A stretch of 64,000 bases of DNA from Clostridiales bacterium (GCA_019416935.1 DXWI01000003.1:62001-126000), one strand, 5' to 3'; counted from the stretch's first letter, positions 16,751 through 25,932 are shown. Notes: a model not told the origin generated them from the letters alone. A program made the numbers and translations.

Positions 16751-19477
16751 TCATTCCTCCACGGTCAGCTTGAGCTCCTCGTTGAGCTCGTCCTTCATCA
16801 GCATCGCGCGCGCGATGTCGAACTTCATCTGGTTGATCTCCGTATCGGACGGAATCTTCTGGTTGACGAGATCGAGCTCGAGCATCACGCAGACGAGCCG
16901 CGCCTCCTCGCTCGGCACGCCGTCGCGCCAGCAGACGAACCACGCCAGCTCCTCCTTCTTGTCGTTACCGATCTCGGCCGTGCCCGTTTTGCCGGCCATC
17001 GTGTAGCCGAGTTTGAAGAAGGAACCCGTCACGATAAAGCTCTCGGTCAGCGTTCTGGCGGTGCCGTTGGGCACGTATGGGCTGCTCGTACCGCGCTTGC
17101 ACACGCCCTGCAGCGCCGGACGAAGCTGCTCCACGGTGCTCTGCTGGAAAGCGTGCTTCCACACGCGCGGCTCGGTGCGCGAAATCTCGGTATAGTCCGT
17201 ACCGTTCGCGTGCCAGATGGAGTCCACCACATGCGGCACCATGATGTCGCCGCCGTTGGCGAACGCCGATAGGAAGCAGGCCATTTGCAGCGGGGAAACG
17301 AGGAGCTGTCCCTGCCCGTAGCCCGTCACCGCGAGGTCGTACACGGTCTGTTCGCGCTGCGGCTTGGCCTTGCCGTTTTCATCGAGCACGAGGTTGCGGC
17401 GGCGGTTTTCATAGTCGATGGACTCGGTGCCGTCCTCATTGGTGTACACCTTTTCCGAATAGATCTGCGGCACCGCCACCTGCTCCTGCAGCTCAAACTC
17501 GATGGCCTCGCGCCAGCCGATGCGGTCGAGATAATCGTAAAACCGCTGCCAGCCCAGCCGGAGCGCGCCATAGGCAAAATAGATATTGTCCGATGTGATG
17601 ATCGAATTCTGCATGTTCATCACATAGCGGTCGTTGTTGCTTCTGGTGGTGTTCTCGGTTCTGCGGATCGGCCGGCCGCCCGACACATCGGGATTGGAAT
17701 AGTCCGGCGCAACGGCTTCCGACGGCGTCCATTCATCGACGTCGACATTCGCCTTTTCCGACTCGGGGAACACATCGTTCATGGTCATCGTACCCGTTTC
17801 GAGCAGCGCGGCGGCGGTCATGAGCTTGAAGGTCGAGCCCGGAGGATACAGGCCCTGCGTCGCGCGGTTGAACAGCGGCATGAGATCCGCGCCGTGGGCG
17901 TCCTTCTGCTTCAGATACGCCTGCCACTCCTCCTCTGGCATACCGCGGGCAACGTAGTTCAGGTCAAAATCCGGGAACGAGCTGATCGCCTGAATCGCGC
18001 CGTTCGTCGGATTCATCACGACCACCGCGCCATGGATCGTATCGTCGTATACGATCGTGTCGATCACATCCTCCAGCCGCTCCTGCAATTCCGGAATGAT
18101 CGTCAGGTGCAGATCCTTTCCGTCCACGGCTTCCGTGCGGTACAGCACGCCGTTCGATGCGCCCGTCACGTCCTGAATATAGGTGAAGCGGCCGTTCGTG
18201 CCGGTGAGCTCGTCCTCATATTCGAGCTCGAGACCGTACTTACCGACCCAGCTGTCGCCGTTGTATCGCGTATCGCCGATCGTCTCGTAATAGATCTGCT
18301 CCTTCTTCGTGATGATCGAGGAATAGCCGATGATATGCGAGAGCGACGAGCCGTACGGATAGTAGCGCGTGGTGCCGTAGTTGGCCGTATCAAGGCCCAG
18401 GCCCTTGATGTCGAGAATGGTCTGGGTCAGCGTTTCGGAAACCTCGTCCGGGAAGAAGGTTTGCAGCTTTGCAAAGTCGTTTCGCTGGTTGTTCAGCGCC
18501 TTCATCACGTCGTCGTACGTCAGCTCCAGCTCCGGAATATTGGCCACGATCTGGGCAAATTCCTCGCGGCTGTTATACCGAAGGTACGTCTCGTCCTTGG
18601 CCGCCGCATCCACCGAGGACGGCACGGCATAAACGGTATAGATGTTCACGTTCTGGGCGTAGGGCACGCCGTCGCAAAGAATCTCGCCGCGCTTGGATTG
18701 CAGCACGCCAACGCGCACATTGTCGCCCCAGTCCATCATGGGGAAGATGAGCTTTGGCGACCAGTCGATCGTCCAGCGGCCGCCGTTGCGATTGGCCGTG
18801 ATCTCCATGTCGTCATAGATCAGGTCGTTGCCGGTCTCCGTTTCATGGCCGGTATGGTAGGTGAGCGTATAGCGGACGATGGCGATGATGTCGCCGTCCT
18901 CCACATCGGACACGCTGTACTCCATGCCCTTGAGCTGCAGTTCCTCGAAAATGCTCTTGTATTTGTTGATAAACTCGGTGCGGGAGATGGCCTTTTCCAC
19001 ATAAGGGTTGCCCTCGGCGTCCGGCGTGGGCGACGGGGTCGGCACCTCGGTCGGCTCCGGTTCGTCCGTCGGCGCGGCGGTCGGCGTTGCGTCCGGATCG
19101 GGCGTATCGGCTGCGTCCTGCGTTTCCTCCGGGTTCGGCGTTGCATTCGGATCCACCGTCGCGTTCGGGTCTGGCGTGTCCGTCGGCGCGGGCGTATCCG
19201 TGGCGTCCGGGTCGGGCGTATCGGTCACGGCCGGCGTTGCGGTCGCATTCGGGTCCGGCGTGGGCGTCGGGTTGGGAATGACCGTCACGCTCGGATCGTC
19301 CGCCTTCTTCAGGCTGTCGTCAAGCATATCGTACGCCTGCTCATAGTTGCCCTGCTCGATCAGCTTGAGGAACCGCAGGCAATAGTCGCTGCCCGAGGAG
19401 ATCACCGCGCAGCCACACAGCAGCAGCGGCGTCAGCGCGGTTAGAAGCGCCATGAGCAGCGCGGTCAAACGTTTCAT
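16751..19477 (-). CDS. MecA/PBP2-type class B penicillin-binding lipoprotein
   Basis: A 908-residue transpeptidase. The signal peptide ends LLLCGC (lipobox). An NTF2-like MecA N-terminal domain follows, interrupted near residues 55-140 by a low-complexity linker of Pro/Thr/Asp/Ala/Asn repeats. The dimerisation domain then precedes the transpeptidase domain, with STFK (about residue 545), SDN (about 626) and KTGT (about 829), the catalytic triad motifs in order. It cross-links peptidoglycan outside the membrane. Start MKRLTALL at 19477 is preferred because AGGAG is 8 bases upstream; the ATG 6 bases earlier would abut it. Confidence 0.92.
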   Translation of the reverse strand: MKRLTALLMALLTALTPLLLCGCAVISSGSDYCLRFLKLIEQGNYEQAYDMLDDSLKKADDPSVTVIPNPTPTPDPNATATPAVTDTPDPDATDTPAPTDTPDPNATVDPNATPNPEETQDAADTPDPDATPTAAPTDEPEPTEVPTPSPTPDAEGNPYVEKAISRTEFINKYKSIFEELQLKGMEYSVSDVEDGDIIAIVRYTLTYHTGHETETGNDLIYDDMEITANRNGGRWTIDWSPKLIFPMMDWGDNVRVGVLQSKRGEILCDGVPYAQNVNIYTVYAVPSSVDAAAKDETYLRYNSREEFAQIVANIPELELTYDDVMKALNNQRNDFAKLQTFFPDEVSETLTQTILDIKGLGLDTANYGTTRYYPYGSSLSHIIGYSSIITKKEQIYYETIGDTRYNGDSWVGKYGLELEYEDELTGTNGRFTYIQDVTGASNGVLYRTEAVDGKDLHLTIIPELQERLEDVIDTIVYDDTIHGAVVVMNPTNGAIQAISSFPDFDLNYVARGMPEEEWQAYLKQKDAHGADLMPLFNRATQGLYPPGSTFKLMTAAALLETGTMTMNDVFPESEKANVDVDEWTPSEAVAPDYSNPDVSGGRPIRRTENTTRSNNDRYVMNMQNSIITSDNIYFAYGALRLGWQRFYDYLDRIGWREAIEFELQEQVAVPQIYSEKVYTNEDGTESIDYENRRRNLVLDENGKAKPQREQTVYDLAVTGYGQGQLLVSPLQMACFLSAFANGGDIMVPHVVDSIWHANGTDYTEISRTEPRVWKHAFQQSTVEQLRPALQGVCKRGTSSPYVPNGTARTLTESFIVTGSFFKLGYTMAGKTGTAEIGNDKKEELAWFVCWRDGVPSEEARLVCVMLELDLVNQKIPSDTEINQMKFDIARAMLMKDELNEELKLTVEE

Positions 19478-19608
19478 AAACATCTCTCCTGACAATGCGA
19501 TATTCCCCAACTTGGCTTATTATAACAAACCGGCTCACGGCTTGTCCCGCGAACCGAAAAAAGTTTATAAAAGTGCCATAGTTTCCAGTGGCCGCCGCGC
19601 CAAAAGCC

Positions 19609-19630
19609 GAAAAACCGCGCCGTGCGCGGC
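19609..19630 (-). terminator. Intrinsic terminator of the ABC importer operon
   Basis: On the minus strand GCCGCGC and GCGCGG form a tight stem with a 3-4-base loop followed by TTTTTC, starting 8 bases after the ATPase stop. Confidence 0.65.
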
Positions 19631-19637
19631 AAATCCG

Positions 19638-20507
19638 CTATGCGCGCACCATCACAAAGCCCTGTGGGCAGGGCAGCACGTCCACCGGACCGTAGATGCG
19701 GGAGAGCGACGCGCGGATCTGCTCGGGCGAGGCGGTGCCAAGCCGGATCTCATCCGCAATCACGCCGTCCTGCAACAGCAGAATGCGGTCGCAATAGGCG
19801 AGCGCAAAATTCGGGTCGTGCAGCGTAATGAGCCCCGCACACCGTGCGCCGGCAAGCTGCTCGCGCACACGCATGAGCACCTGATGGCGATTCACAAAGT
19901 CGAGCGCGCTGTCCGGCTCGTCCATGAGCATGACCGGCGCATCCTGCAAAATCGCCCGCGCGAGAATGACGAGCTGCTTTTGCCCCTCGCTGAGCGTGAG
20001 AAAATCCTCCCCCGAACGGTCCGGCAGTCCCAGCCGCTCCAGCGTATCGACCGCCTGCTCGCGCATGCGCTGCGTCGGCTGCGAGAGCAGCGGCAGATGC
20101 GCGTTGAAGCCCATGAGCGCCACATCCAGCACGGAGGTGTTGTAGATCGTGCTGTGGCGTTGTGGGATATAGGAGAGATAGCGCGCGCGGCGGTACTCGT
20201 TGAGGCTCGTCACATCCGTCCCGTTCACGCGTACGCGCCCCGCGCCGAGGCGCTTGAGGCCGGCGATGGCGCGCAGCAGCGTCGTCTTGCCCGAGCCGTT
20301 CAGTCCCAGTAGCGCGCAAAACTCGCCCGCGTGCAGGCAGAACGACGCATCGCGAATCACCTGCCGGCTGCCGTAGGCCACCGCCGCGCCCTCGACCCGA
20401 AGCAGCGGCTCCGCGCCGGCGCTTTCCGTTTGCTGTTGTTCCCGCTCCGCGCCGGCAATCTGCTGCCATCCCGTTTCGGCCCGGTTCTGCCGTCTGCATC
20501 CGCTCAT
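19638..20507 (-). CDS. ABC transporter ATP-binding protein (FecE/BtuD type)
   Basis: A 289-residue ATPase. Walker A is GLNGSGKTTL, the signature is LSEGQKQLV, Walker B VMLMDEPDSALD and the switch His is in LITLHD. It powers the adjacent FecCD-type permease. The start at 20507 overlaps the permease stop as ATGA, so the longer in-frame reading to 20531 is not used. The first ~35 residues are a Gln/Arg/Glu-rich extension not typical of the family. Together with the two genes upstream it forms a complete importer for siderophore, haem or cobalamin. Confidence 0.92.
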   Translation of the reverse strand: MSGCRRQNRAETGWQQIAGAEREQQQTESAGAEPLLRVEGAAVAYGSRQVIRDASFCLHAGEFCALLGLNGSGKTTLLRAIAGLKRLGAGRVRVNGTDVTSLNEYRRARYLSYIPQRHSTIYNTSVLDVALMGFNAHLPLLSQPTQRMREQAVDTLERLGLPDRSGEDFLTLSEGQKQLVILARAILQDAPVMLMDEPDSALDFVNRHQVLMRVREQLAGARCAGLITLHDPNFALAYCDRILLLQDGVIADEIRLGTASPEQIRASLSRIYGPVDVLPCPQGFVMVRA

Positions 20508-21511
20508 ATCCGCCCCCGCTTTCTGTTGCACATGAAATAGACCAGAAACGGCACGCCCACGAACGTGGTCAGAATGCTGATCGGCAGCTCCGCGCTGTAG
20601 AGCACGCGCGCCAGACAGTCGGCGTACAGCAGCACCGTGCCGCCGATGATTGCGGCGAGCACCGTGGCCGTAAAGCTGTTTCGCCGGAGGATCAGCCGCG
20701 CGATGTGCGGCGCGATCAGCCCAATGAACGTGATCAGACCCGTGACCGAAATCACCGCCGCCACCATGAGCGTCGAGAGCGCCAGCACCGCCGCGCGCAC
20801 GGGAACGATGCGCAGGCCGAGCATCCGGCTCTCATCCTCGTCCAGCGCGAGCAGCGCAACCTGCCGCCGGAGCAGGCACAGCCCGGCCATGGCGAAAAGC
20901 ACCACGGGCAGCACGGTCAAAAACTTATCGAGCGTAACGCCGCCGAAGCTCCCCATCGACCAGAATTCGATGGCAGCCAGCTCCTTTTCCGGATCGGCAA
21001 AAAACTTGAGCGTCATGATCAGCGCCTGTGCGACCGCGCTGATGACGATGCCGGCGAGCACATACGTCGCGGTGCTGCGGCTGTTGGTCACCCGCACGAG
21101 CAGCATCACAAACAGAACCGCAAGAATGCCGCCGCCAAACGCGCCAAGCGCCACCGTCATGGCCGCGCTGCCCGCCAGCACGATCGCGCAGGCCGCGCCC
21201 AGATTCGCGCCGCTGGCCATGCCGATAATATCCGGCGCGGCGAGCGGGTTTTTGAAGATCGTCTGGTAGACGCTGCCGGCCATGCCGAGCGCCAGCCCCG
21301 AAAGCAGCGCCATGAGCGTGCGCGGCAGGCGCAGGGTAAAGAACACGTCGCGCGTGAGCGCCTTCACCTCGCGGCCGGCCAGCAGATCGATGATCTCCCG
21401 CACGGAGATCGGATATTTGCCCACGCAGACGGACAGCAAAAGCGCGGCCCCCATCAGGATGAGGGCCGCTGTCAGAGCGATCTTCGTTCGTTTTCTTTCC
21501 GCGGCTTCCAT
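20504..21511 (-). CDS. FecCD-family ABC transporter permease
   Basis: A 335-residue polytopic membrane protein with about nine to ten hydrophobic segments. Family landmarks include LRLPRTLMALLSGLALGMAG, GSVYQTIFKNPLAAPDIIG and the late GLITFIGLIAPHIAR, the cytoplasmic loop that contacts the ATPase. The 3' end overlaps the ATPase start by 4 bases, and the binding-protein gene lies 11 bases upstream. One permease gene is present, so the transporter is likely a homodimer. Substrate is a metal chelate or cobalamin by family. Confidence 0.93.
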   Translation of the reverse strand: MEAAERKRTKIALTAALILMGAALLLSVCVGKYPISVREIIDLLAGREVKALTRDVFFTLRLPRTLMALLSGLALGMAGSVYQTIFKNPLAAPDIIGMASGANLGAACAIVLAGSAAMTVALGAFGGGILAVLFVMLLVRVTNSRSTATYVLAGIVISAVAQALIMTLKFFADPEKELAAIEFWSMGSFGGVTLDKFLTVLPVVLFAMAGLCLLRRQVALLALDEDESRMLGLRIVPVRAAVLALSTLMVAAVISVTGLITFIGLIAPHIARLILRRNSFTATVLAAIIGGTVLLYADCLARVLYSAELPISILTTFVGVPFLVYFMCNRKRGRI

Positions 21512-21522
21512 ATACGGAGAGT

Positions 21523-22617
21523 TTACTTCGTTACCAGCGCCGCGTCAACCTCTGCACCATAGAATTCACGGTAAAATGCCTGCACCTCCGCTTGGAACGC
21601 GTCAAACGGCGCAACATCCTCGTGCAGTACGGAAAGCAGCCAGCCGGTGCCGAGAATGCCGGACGGCACGGGCGAATCCCACGCCTCAAAGCCGGTCGGC
21701 ATCGCGTAGACCGCGCCGTTCTGAACGGCGGGTAGCTGAGAAAGCTGCGCATCGGCAAGCAGCTCGTCCTTCGTATAGCTCGCCTCAGCCGGAATGACGA
21801 TCACGTCCGGCTGCATGGCGAGGAGCTGCTCATAGGAAACCTCCGTCCAACTGTCGCCCTCGATACCGGCGGCCGCGTTCATGCCGCCGGCCGCTTCGAT
21901 CAGCGACGCCTGATACATATCCTTCGGCGCGGTGGAGAGATACGACGAATTGCCCGCCATATACACCACCGGCTTGTCCAGCCCCTCGGTCAGCTTTGCC
22001 GCGTCGGCGAGCGCCGCATCATAATAGACGACGAGCGCCTCCGCACGCTTCTGTGTTCCGGTTGCGGCGGCGATGAGGCTCAGCATCTCCACGAGCTGCG
22101 TATGGCTTTCCGGGTTCACGAGCAGCACCGGAATGCCAAGGCCGCCGAGCGTTTCTGCGGCGTCCTTGAGCTTCTTCGGCAGGATGACCAGATCCGGCTC
22201 GAGCGCGATGCAGCCCTCGAGATCGAATTCCTTCGCGGTGCCGACATTGGGCAGCTCGATGAGCGCGGGCGCGGCCATGGCATAGATCGGGCGGGACTTC
22301 GCCTTTGCCTCGATGCCGACCAGCCGGTCGGTCAGGCCGAGCGCAATGCAGGCCGAGCTCGAGATATAATAGCCGCTTACGATGCGCTGCGGCTCGCCCT
22401 CGATCGTCACCTCGCGGCCGGCCTGATCCGTCACGGTGACGGCGGCCGCCGGCTGTGTGGTCGGTTCCGGCTGTGCGGTCGGTTCCGCAGTCGCCTGCGG
22501 TTCTGCGGTGGGCGCCTCGGTCGCGGACGGTTTCACGGCGGGCGCGCACGCCATGACGCCGAGGAGCATCAGGGCGACAAGCAGCGCGGACAGCGCGCTG
22601 AATAAACGCTTTTTCAT
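21523..22617 (-). CDS. Metal-chelate/cobalamin-type ABC substrate-binding lipoprotein
   Basis: A 364-residue lipoprotein (lipobox GVMAC) with a short Pro/Thr/Glu/Ala linker and then a periplasmic-binding-protein (BtuF/FepB) domain beginning VTVTDQAGREVTIEGEPQRIVSGY. FDLEGCIALEPDLVILPKK and EQLLAMQPDVIVIPAE are the two lobe signatures. ATG 22617 (MKKRLFSA) is a normal signal-peptide start with AAGGAAG upstream; the longer reading is not needed. First gene of the importer operon. No iron or B12 regulatory element is evident in the 177 bases upstream. Confidence 0.9.
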   Translation of the reverse strand: MKKRLFSALSALLVALMLLGVMACAPAVKPSATEAPTAEPQATAEPTAQPEPTTQPAAAVTVTDQAGREVTIEGEPQRIVSGYYISSSACIALGLTDRLVGIEAKAKSRPIYAMAAPALIELPNVGTAKEFDLEGCIALEPDLVILPKKLKDAAETLGGLGIPVLLVNPESHTQLVEMLSLIAAATGTQKRAEALVVYYDAALADAAKLTEGLDKPVVYMAGNSSYLSTAPKDMYQASLIEAAGGMNAAAGIEGDSWTEVSYEQLLAMQPDVIVIPAEASYTKDELLADAQLSQLPAVQNGAVYAMPTGFEAWDSPVPSGILGTGWLLSVLHEDVAPFDAFQAEVQAFYREFYGAEVDAALVTK

Positions 22618-22794
22618 ATTCGTTCTTCCTTTCCGTGTATAACGCTTTTCTTTAGAATACCGCTTTTCGCCGTGCCTGTCAACCGGTACACGCGCAAGAA
22701 GACCGCCGCCGCCGCATAGAATAGAGCGGCGCCGGTATAGATCGGCAGCCGGATGGTTCATTCATTTGTGCGGATACGAAGGGGGATACCGTAT

Positions 22795-23397
22795 ATGTCG
22801 TATATCTTTTCCGTCATGCTCGTGAGCGGCGTGCTCACGCTCCTCGTGCGCGCGGGCGGCGACGCGGTCACCGCCTCGATGCTTGCCGGCGCGGGGGAGG
22901 CCGTTTCACTGTGCCTCGAGCTGGCCGGGGCTTACCTGTTGTTCATGGGTATGCTCGGCATCGCGCGGCGCGCCGGGCTCATGGAGGCCATGTCGCGGCG
23001 GCTCGCGCCCGCCATACGGTGGCTGTTTCCGAACGCGCGGGATGCGTCCGGCCCGATCACGCTGTGCTTTGCGGCTAATATGCTCGGCATGGGCAATGCG
23101 GCCACGCCATTCGGGCTCGAGGCCATGCGCGCGCTCGAGCGGTACAACCCGCACCCCGGCGTTGCGACCGTGGAGATGTGCGTGCTCATTGCGGTCAACG
23201 GCTCGGCGCTGCAGCTCCTTCCGACCGGGCTGCTCGCGCTCCGGCAGGCGGCGGGCAGCGCTGCGCCCGCGGTGGTCGTGCTGCCGTCATTGATCGCCTC
23301 CGCCGTGAGTACGGCCGTGGCCATCGTTCTCTGCCGGTTTTATATGCGAAGGGAATCCGCCAGGCGTGTCCGCCACGCTGCGGGCGTGCGCGTATGA
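22795..23397 (+). CDS. spmA: Spore maturation protein A
   Basis: A 200-residue membrane protein. GPITLCFAANMLGMGNAATPFGLEAM is split here only by helices and is the hallmark nucleoside-recognition/gate segment of SpmA. Several membrane segments surround it. Start MSYIFSV at 22795 has GGGGGA about 7 bases upstream; an in-frame ATG at 22753 has none. SpmA and SpmB act in the developing spore and affect core dehydration. The stop overlaps the spmB start. Confidence 0.9.
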   Translation: MSYIFSVMLVSGVLTLLVRAGGDAVTASMLAGAGEAVSLCLELAGAYLLFMGMLGIARRAGLMEAMSRRLAPAIRWLFPNARDASGPITLCFAANMLGMGNAATPFGLEAMRALERYNPHPGVATVEMCVLIAVNGSALQLLPTGLLALRQAAGSAAPAVVVLPSLIASAVSTAVAIVLCRFYMRRESARRVRHAAGVRV

Positions 23398-23912
23398 GCG
23401 TGAGTGCGGCCATTCTGCCGCTGTTGTTCGTGGCGCTCATCGTGTATGCGCTCATCCGGCGCGTGGACGTGTATGAAGCGTTCGTCGAGGGCGTGGCCGA
23501 GGGTCTGCCGGTGCTTCTCAAAATCCTGCCCTATCTGGCCGGAATGCTCATCGCCATCCGCACGCTGCGCGACAGCGGCCTGATCGACCGGCTGGTATCG
23601 CTGCTCGCGCCCGCCAGCAGCCGAATCGGGCTCGACGCGGCGCTCCTGCCGCTGCTGCTGCTGCGCCCGTTTTCCGGCAGCGCGGCAATGGCGTCGCTCG
23701 CGGATATCTTCAACCAATATGGCGTGGACTCCATGATCGGCTATACCGCAAGCGTGCTCATGGGCAGTTCGGAAACGATCTTCTATGAGGTGGCGCTCTA
23801 TTTCGGGGCCATCGGGGTCAAAAAAACGCGCTTCGCGATTCCGGTCTCGCTGGCGGCCATGGCCGCGGGTGTGATTGCCTCGCTCATCATCTGCTCGGTG
23901 TTCTTCTCGTAG
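23394..23912 (+). CDS. spmB: Spore maturation protein B
   Basis: A 172-residue membrane protein starting at an ATGA overlap with spmA. Family features include VEGVAEGLPVLLKILPYLAGM, LLLRPFSGSAAMA and GSSETIFYEVALYFGAIG. It works with SpmA in spore core dehydration. The pair is direct evidence that the organism is, or descends from, a spore former. No sporulation sigma consensus was assigned upstream. Confidence 0.92.
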   Translation: MSVSAAILPLLFVALIVYALIRRVDVYEAFVEGVAEGLPVLLKILPYLAGMLIAIRTLRDSGLIDRLVSLLAPASSRIGLDAALLPLLLLRPFSGSAAMASLADIFNQYGVDSMIGYTASVLMGSSETIFYEVALYFGAIGVKKTRFAIPVSLAAMAAGVIASLIICSVFFS

Positions 23913-23918
23913 CGCGCC

Positions 23919-24176
23919 TCACCGTCCGGCTTTGATGCGCTCGATCTCGCTTTGCAGCGCCTCTCCCATCCGCTCCAGCGCGGCGGCCATTTCAAGGATG
24001 TCCGCATCGGCAAGGCTGCCGCCCGCGTCAAGCCGCGCCAGCGCCAAATCGCCCAGCTGCTCCCGCGCGGCCAGATATTCCCTGCAAATTTCGGTTTCGC
24101 TTAGGCGCGCCCGCTGCGCCCTGGTCAGCTTGGCGTCAAAATCTTCGACGTGGATGAATGGCAGGATCTTCGACAT
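23919..24176 (-). CDS. Small acidic helical protein of unknown function
   Basis: An 85-residue protein starting MSKILPFIHVEDFDAKLTRA. It is mostly predicted helix with many Glu, Leu and Arg, and no membrane segment or cysteine. The start at 24176 has GGAG 7 bases upstream; the ATG at 24182 would abut that site. It is divergent from the first XRE gene, and the shared upstream region holds repeated operator-like sites. A partner or target of that regulator is a reasonable guess. No family recognised. Confidence 0.6.
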   Translation of the reverse strand: MSKILPFIHVEDFDAKLTRAQRARLSETEICREYLAAREQLGDLALARLDAGGSLADADILEMAAALERMGEALQSEIERIKAGR

Positions 24177-24191
24177 GGGCATACTCCTTTA

Positions 24192-24290
24192 TGCGATATA
24201 TCCCGTATTATATCACATTTTCGATTGTGCGATATATCCCATGCAAGCGGATGCAATTCCATCTACACTGAATTTGTGTGATATATCCGC
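24192..24290. promoter_or_regulatory. Repeated operator-like sites between the divergent small-protein and XRE genes
   Basis: TGCGATATATCCC occurs at 24192-24204 and exactly again at 24228-24240, and a variant TGTGATATATCCG at 24277-24289. An inverted partial copy (TATATCACA) lies at 24209-24217. On the minus strand TATAAT, a likely -10 box of the small-protein gene, overlaps this array. The arrangement suggests autoregulation by the adjacent XRE protein. Confidence 0.6.
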
Positions 24291-24305
24291 AATCGGGGAG
24301 AGGCC

Positions 24306-24548
24306 ATGAACGCAAAGGACGCCGTTGGTTTGAGAATATTGGAGTTATGCCGTGAGCGCGATCTTGCGGTGAACGGCCTCGCCAATCTGGCCGGTATTGC
24401 CCCGTCCACCGTTTACAGCATGCTGAACAGCAAGAGCCAGAATCCCGGCGTCGTGTCCATTCAGAAGATTTGTGACGGGCTGGACATCTCCGTGCGCGCC
24501 TTTTTCGACTCGCCGCTCTTTGAGGGGCTTGAGCAGGAGATACGCTAA
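24306..24548 (+). CDS. Small XRE-family HTH regulator (copy 1)
   Basis: An 80-residue protein that is essentially one Cro/CI-type helix-turn-helix: LCRERDLAVNGLANLAGIAPSTVYSMLNS, with recognition helix around PSTVYSML, ending in an acidic QEIR tail. It is a clear paralogue of the XRE gene at 24816-25058. Probably a DNA-binding autoregulator acting on the repeats just upstream. No separate effector domain. Confidence 0.88.
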   Translation: MNAKDAVGLRILELCRERDLAVNGLANLAGIAPSTVYSMLNSKSQNPGVVSIQKICDGLDISVRAFFDSPLFEGLEQEIR

Positions 24549-24720
24549 TCGCCTTTTCTTTCCTTCCTTTTCTATAGAAAAATAAGGAAGCGAAAAGAGA
24601 CCACGCAAATCTTTGCGCATCGGGGCTTTGACAATTGGTCGATGTTCGCCGGTTTGCCGCACATATGGGTGCGCCAAACGGGTATTTTTGTTTGTCCGCA
24701 ACCTTCCGTAACGCATTTTG

Positions 24721-24753
24721 CCATATATGGTCCAAAAAGTCCATATATAGACC
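24721..24753. promoter_or_regulatory. Operator-like direct repeat upstream of the second XRE gene
   Basis: CCATATATGGTCC (24721-24733) and CCATATATAGACC (24741-24753) are 13-base copies differing at two positions and spaced exactly 20 bases, two helical turns. They lie about 65 bases before the second XRE start, matching the arrangement at the first XRE gene but with a different core. Confidence 0.45.
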
Positions 24754-24815
24754 TCATTCCGTTTAAGGAAACGATACACTTTCATTGATATCGCTTCATC
24801 AATAGAGGTGTAGGA

Positions 24816-25058
24816 ATGGATGCAAGAGGTGCGGTCGTGCAGCGGATTCTTGAATTGTGTCATAAGCGCAACCTGTCCATCAACGGGCTTGCCGCGCTTG
24901 CCGCAGTTCCACCCTCCACTCTGAAGAACATTATATACGGCGTCAGTCACAACCCCGGTATTGTCACGATCAAATTGTTATGCGATGGACTGGATATTTC
25001 ATTGGCGGAGTTCTTTGATACGGAAGTGTTTCATCAGCTGGAACAGGAAATGCGATAG
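24816..25058 (+). CDS. Small XRE-family HTH regulator (copy 2)
   Basis: An 80-residue HTH protein paralogous over its full length to the copy at 24306: both share the ILELC...NGL..LA..PPST/APST...NPG..(T/S)I...CDGLDIS pattern and the same EQEIR/EQEMR end. Such stand-alone proteins act as Cro-like repressors or phage-type switches. Flanked by an operator-like repeat upstream and a strong hairpin downstream, so it is its own transcription unit. Confidence 0.88.
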   Translation: MDARGAVVQRILELCHKRNLSINGLAALAAVPPSTLKNIIYGVSHNPGIVTIKLLCDGLDISLAEFFDTEVFHQLEQEMR

Positions 25059-25072
25059 TTTCCTTAATAAAT

Positions 25073-25100
25073 AGCGTCGAACCATACATGGTTCGACGCT
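25073..25100. terminator. Perfect hairpin after the second XRE gene
   Basis: AGCGTCGAACCAT pairs exactly with ATGGTTCGACGCT around a two-base centre. On the minus strand it is followed by ATTTATT; on the plus strand a T6 tract comes about 17 bases later. It probably ends transcription from both convergent genes. Confidence 0.55.
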
Positions 25101-25136
25101 GTAGTATGAAAACGAAGTTTTTTGACGGCCTGCGCC

Positions 25137-25853
25137 CTACGCGATGGTCAGGGCGACCTGCATCATATCATGGAACGCGGTCTGGCGCTGCTCCGGCGTG
25201 GTGATCGAGCCGGTTTCGAGCAGGTCGGAGATCGTGCAGATGCACAGCGCCTTCTTGTGCGCGCGCGCCGCATTGGCGTACAGCGCCGCGGACTCCATCT
25301 CCACCGCGAGCGCGCCCAGCTTGCGCCACTCGAGCGTGCCGGGGATGCCGCTCTCGCCATAGAACACATCGGAGGAGAGCAGGTTGCCGACCTTGTAGCG
25401 AAGGCCGCGCTTTTCGCACTCGTCTGCGGCGGCGCGCAGCAGCCCAAAGTCCGCGATCGGCGCATAGGTGCCGCGGCTGATGAACTGCGACGTATAGTTG
25501 GAATCGGTGCACGCGCCCTGCCCGAGCACGATGTCAAACAACTGCAGATCGGGGTCAATCGCGCCGGCGGAGCCGATGCGGATGATCTGCTCCACGCCAA
25601 AGAAGTGGAACAGCTCGTACGAATAGATGCCGATGGACGGCATGCCCATGCCGCTGGCCATCACGGACACGCGCTTGCCCTCAAAATAACCGGTATAGCC
25701 CTGCACGCCGCGGATATTATTGACCAGTTCGCGGTCGGTCAGGTAGGTTTCTGCGATAAATTTTGCGCGCAGCGGGTCGCCGGGCATCAGAACGGTTTTG
25801 GCAAAGTCCTCCGGCGCACAGGCGATGTGCGGGGTCAGGTTGGCGTTGGTCAC
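25137..25853 (-). CDS. deoD: Purine-nucleoside phosphorylase (DeoD type)
   Basis: A 238-residue hexameric-type PNP, which phosphorolyses purine (deoxy)nucleosides. Landmarks are MPGDPLRAKFIAE, MASGMGMPSIGIYSYELF, IRIGSAGAIDPDL and VEMESAALYANAA, the phosphate- and ribose-binding segments. The start is a GTG at 25853 (TNANLTPHIA follows), 7 bases after GGAGG; upstream in-frame ATGs lack a site and would add non-family residues. It is divergent from asnA. Confidence 0.95.
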   Translation of the reverse strand: MTNANLTPHIACAPEDFAKTVLMPGDPLRAKFIAETYLTDRELVNNIRGVQGYTGYFEGKRVSVMASGMGMPSIGIYSYELFHFFGVEQIIRIGSAGAIDPDLQLFDIVLGQGACTDSNYTSQFISRGTYAPIADFGLLRAAADECEKRGLRYKVGNLLSSDVFYGESGIPGTLEWRKLGALAVEMESAALYANAARAHKKALCICTISDLLETGSITTPEQRQTAFHDMMQVALTIA

Positions 25854-25932
25854 TGCAATTCCTCCATCCATTTTTGTTGGCATGTTTTTTGCATGCGTGC
25901 ATATTTTCTTGTTCAGTATACCAAAAATGGCC

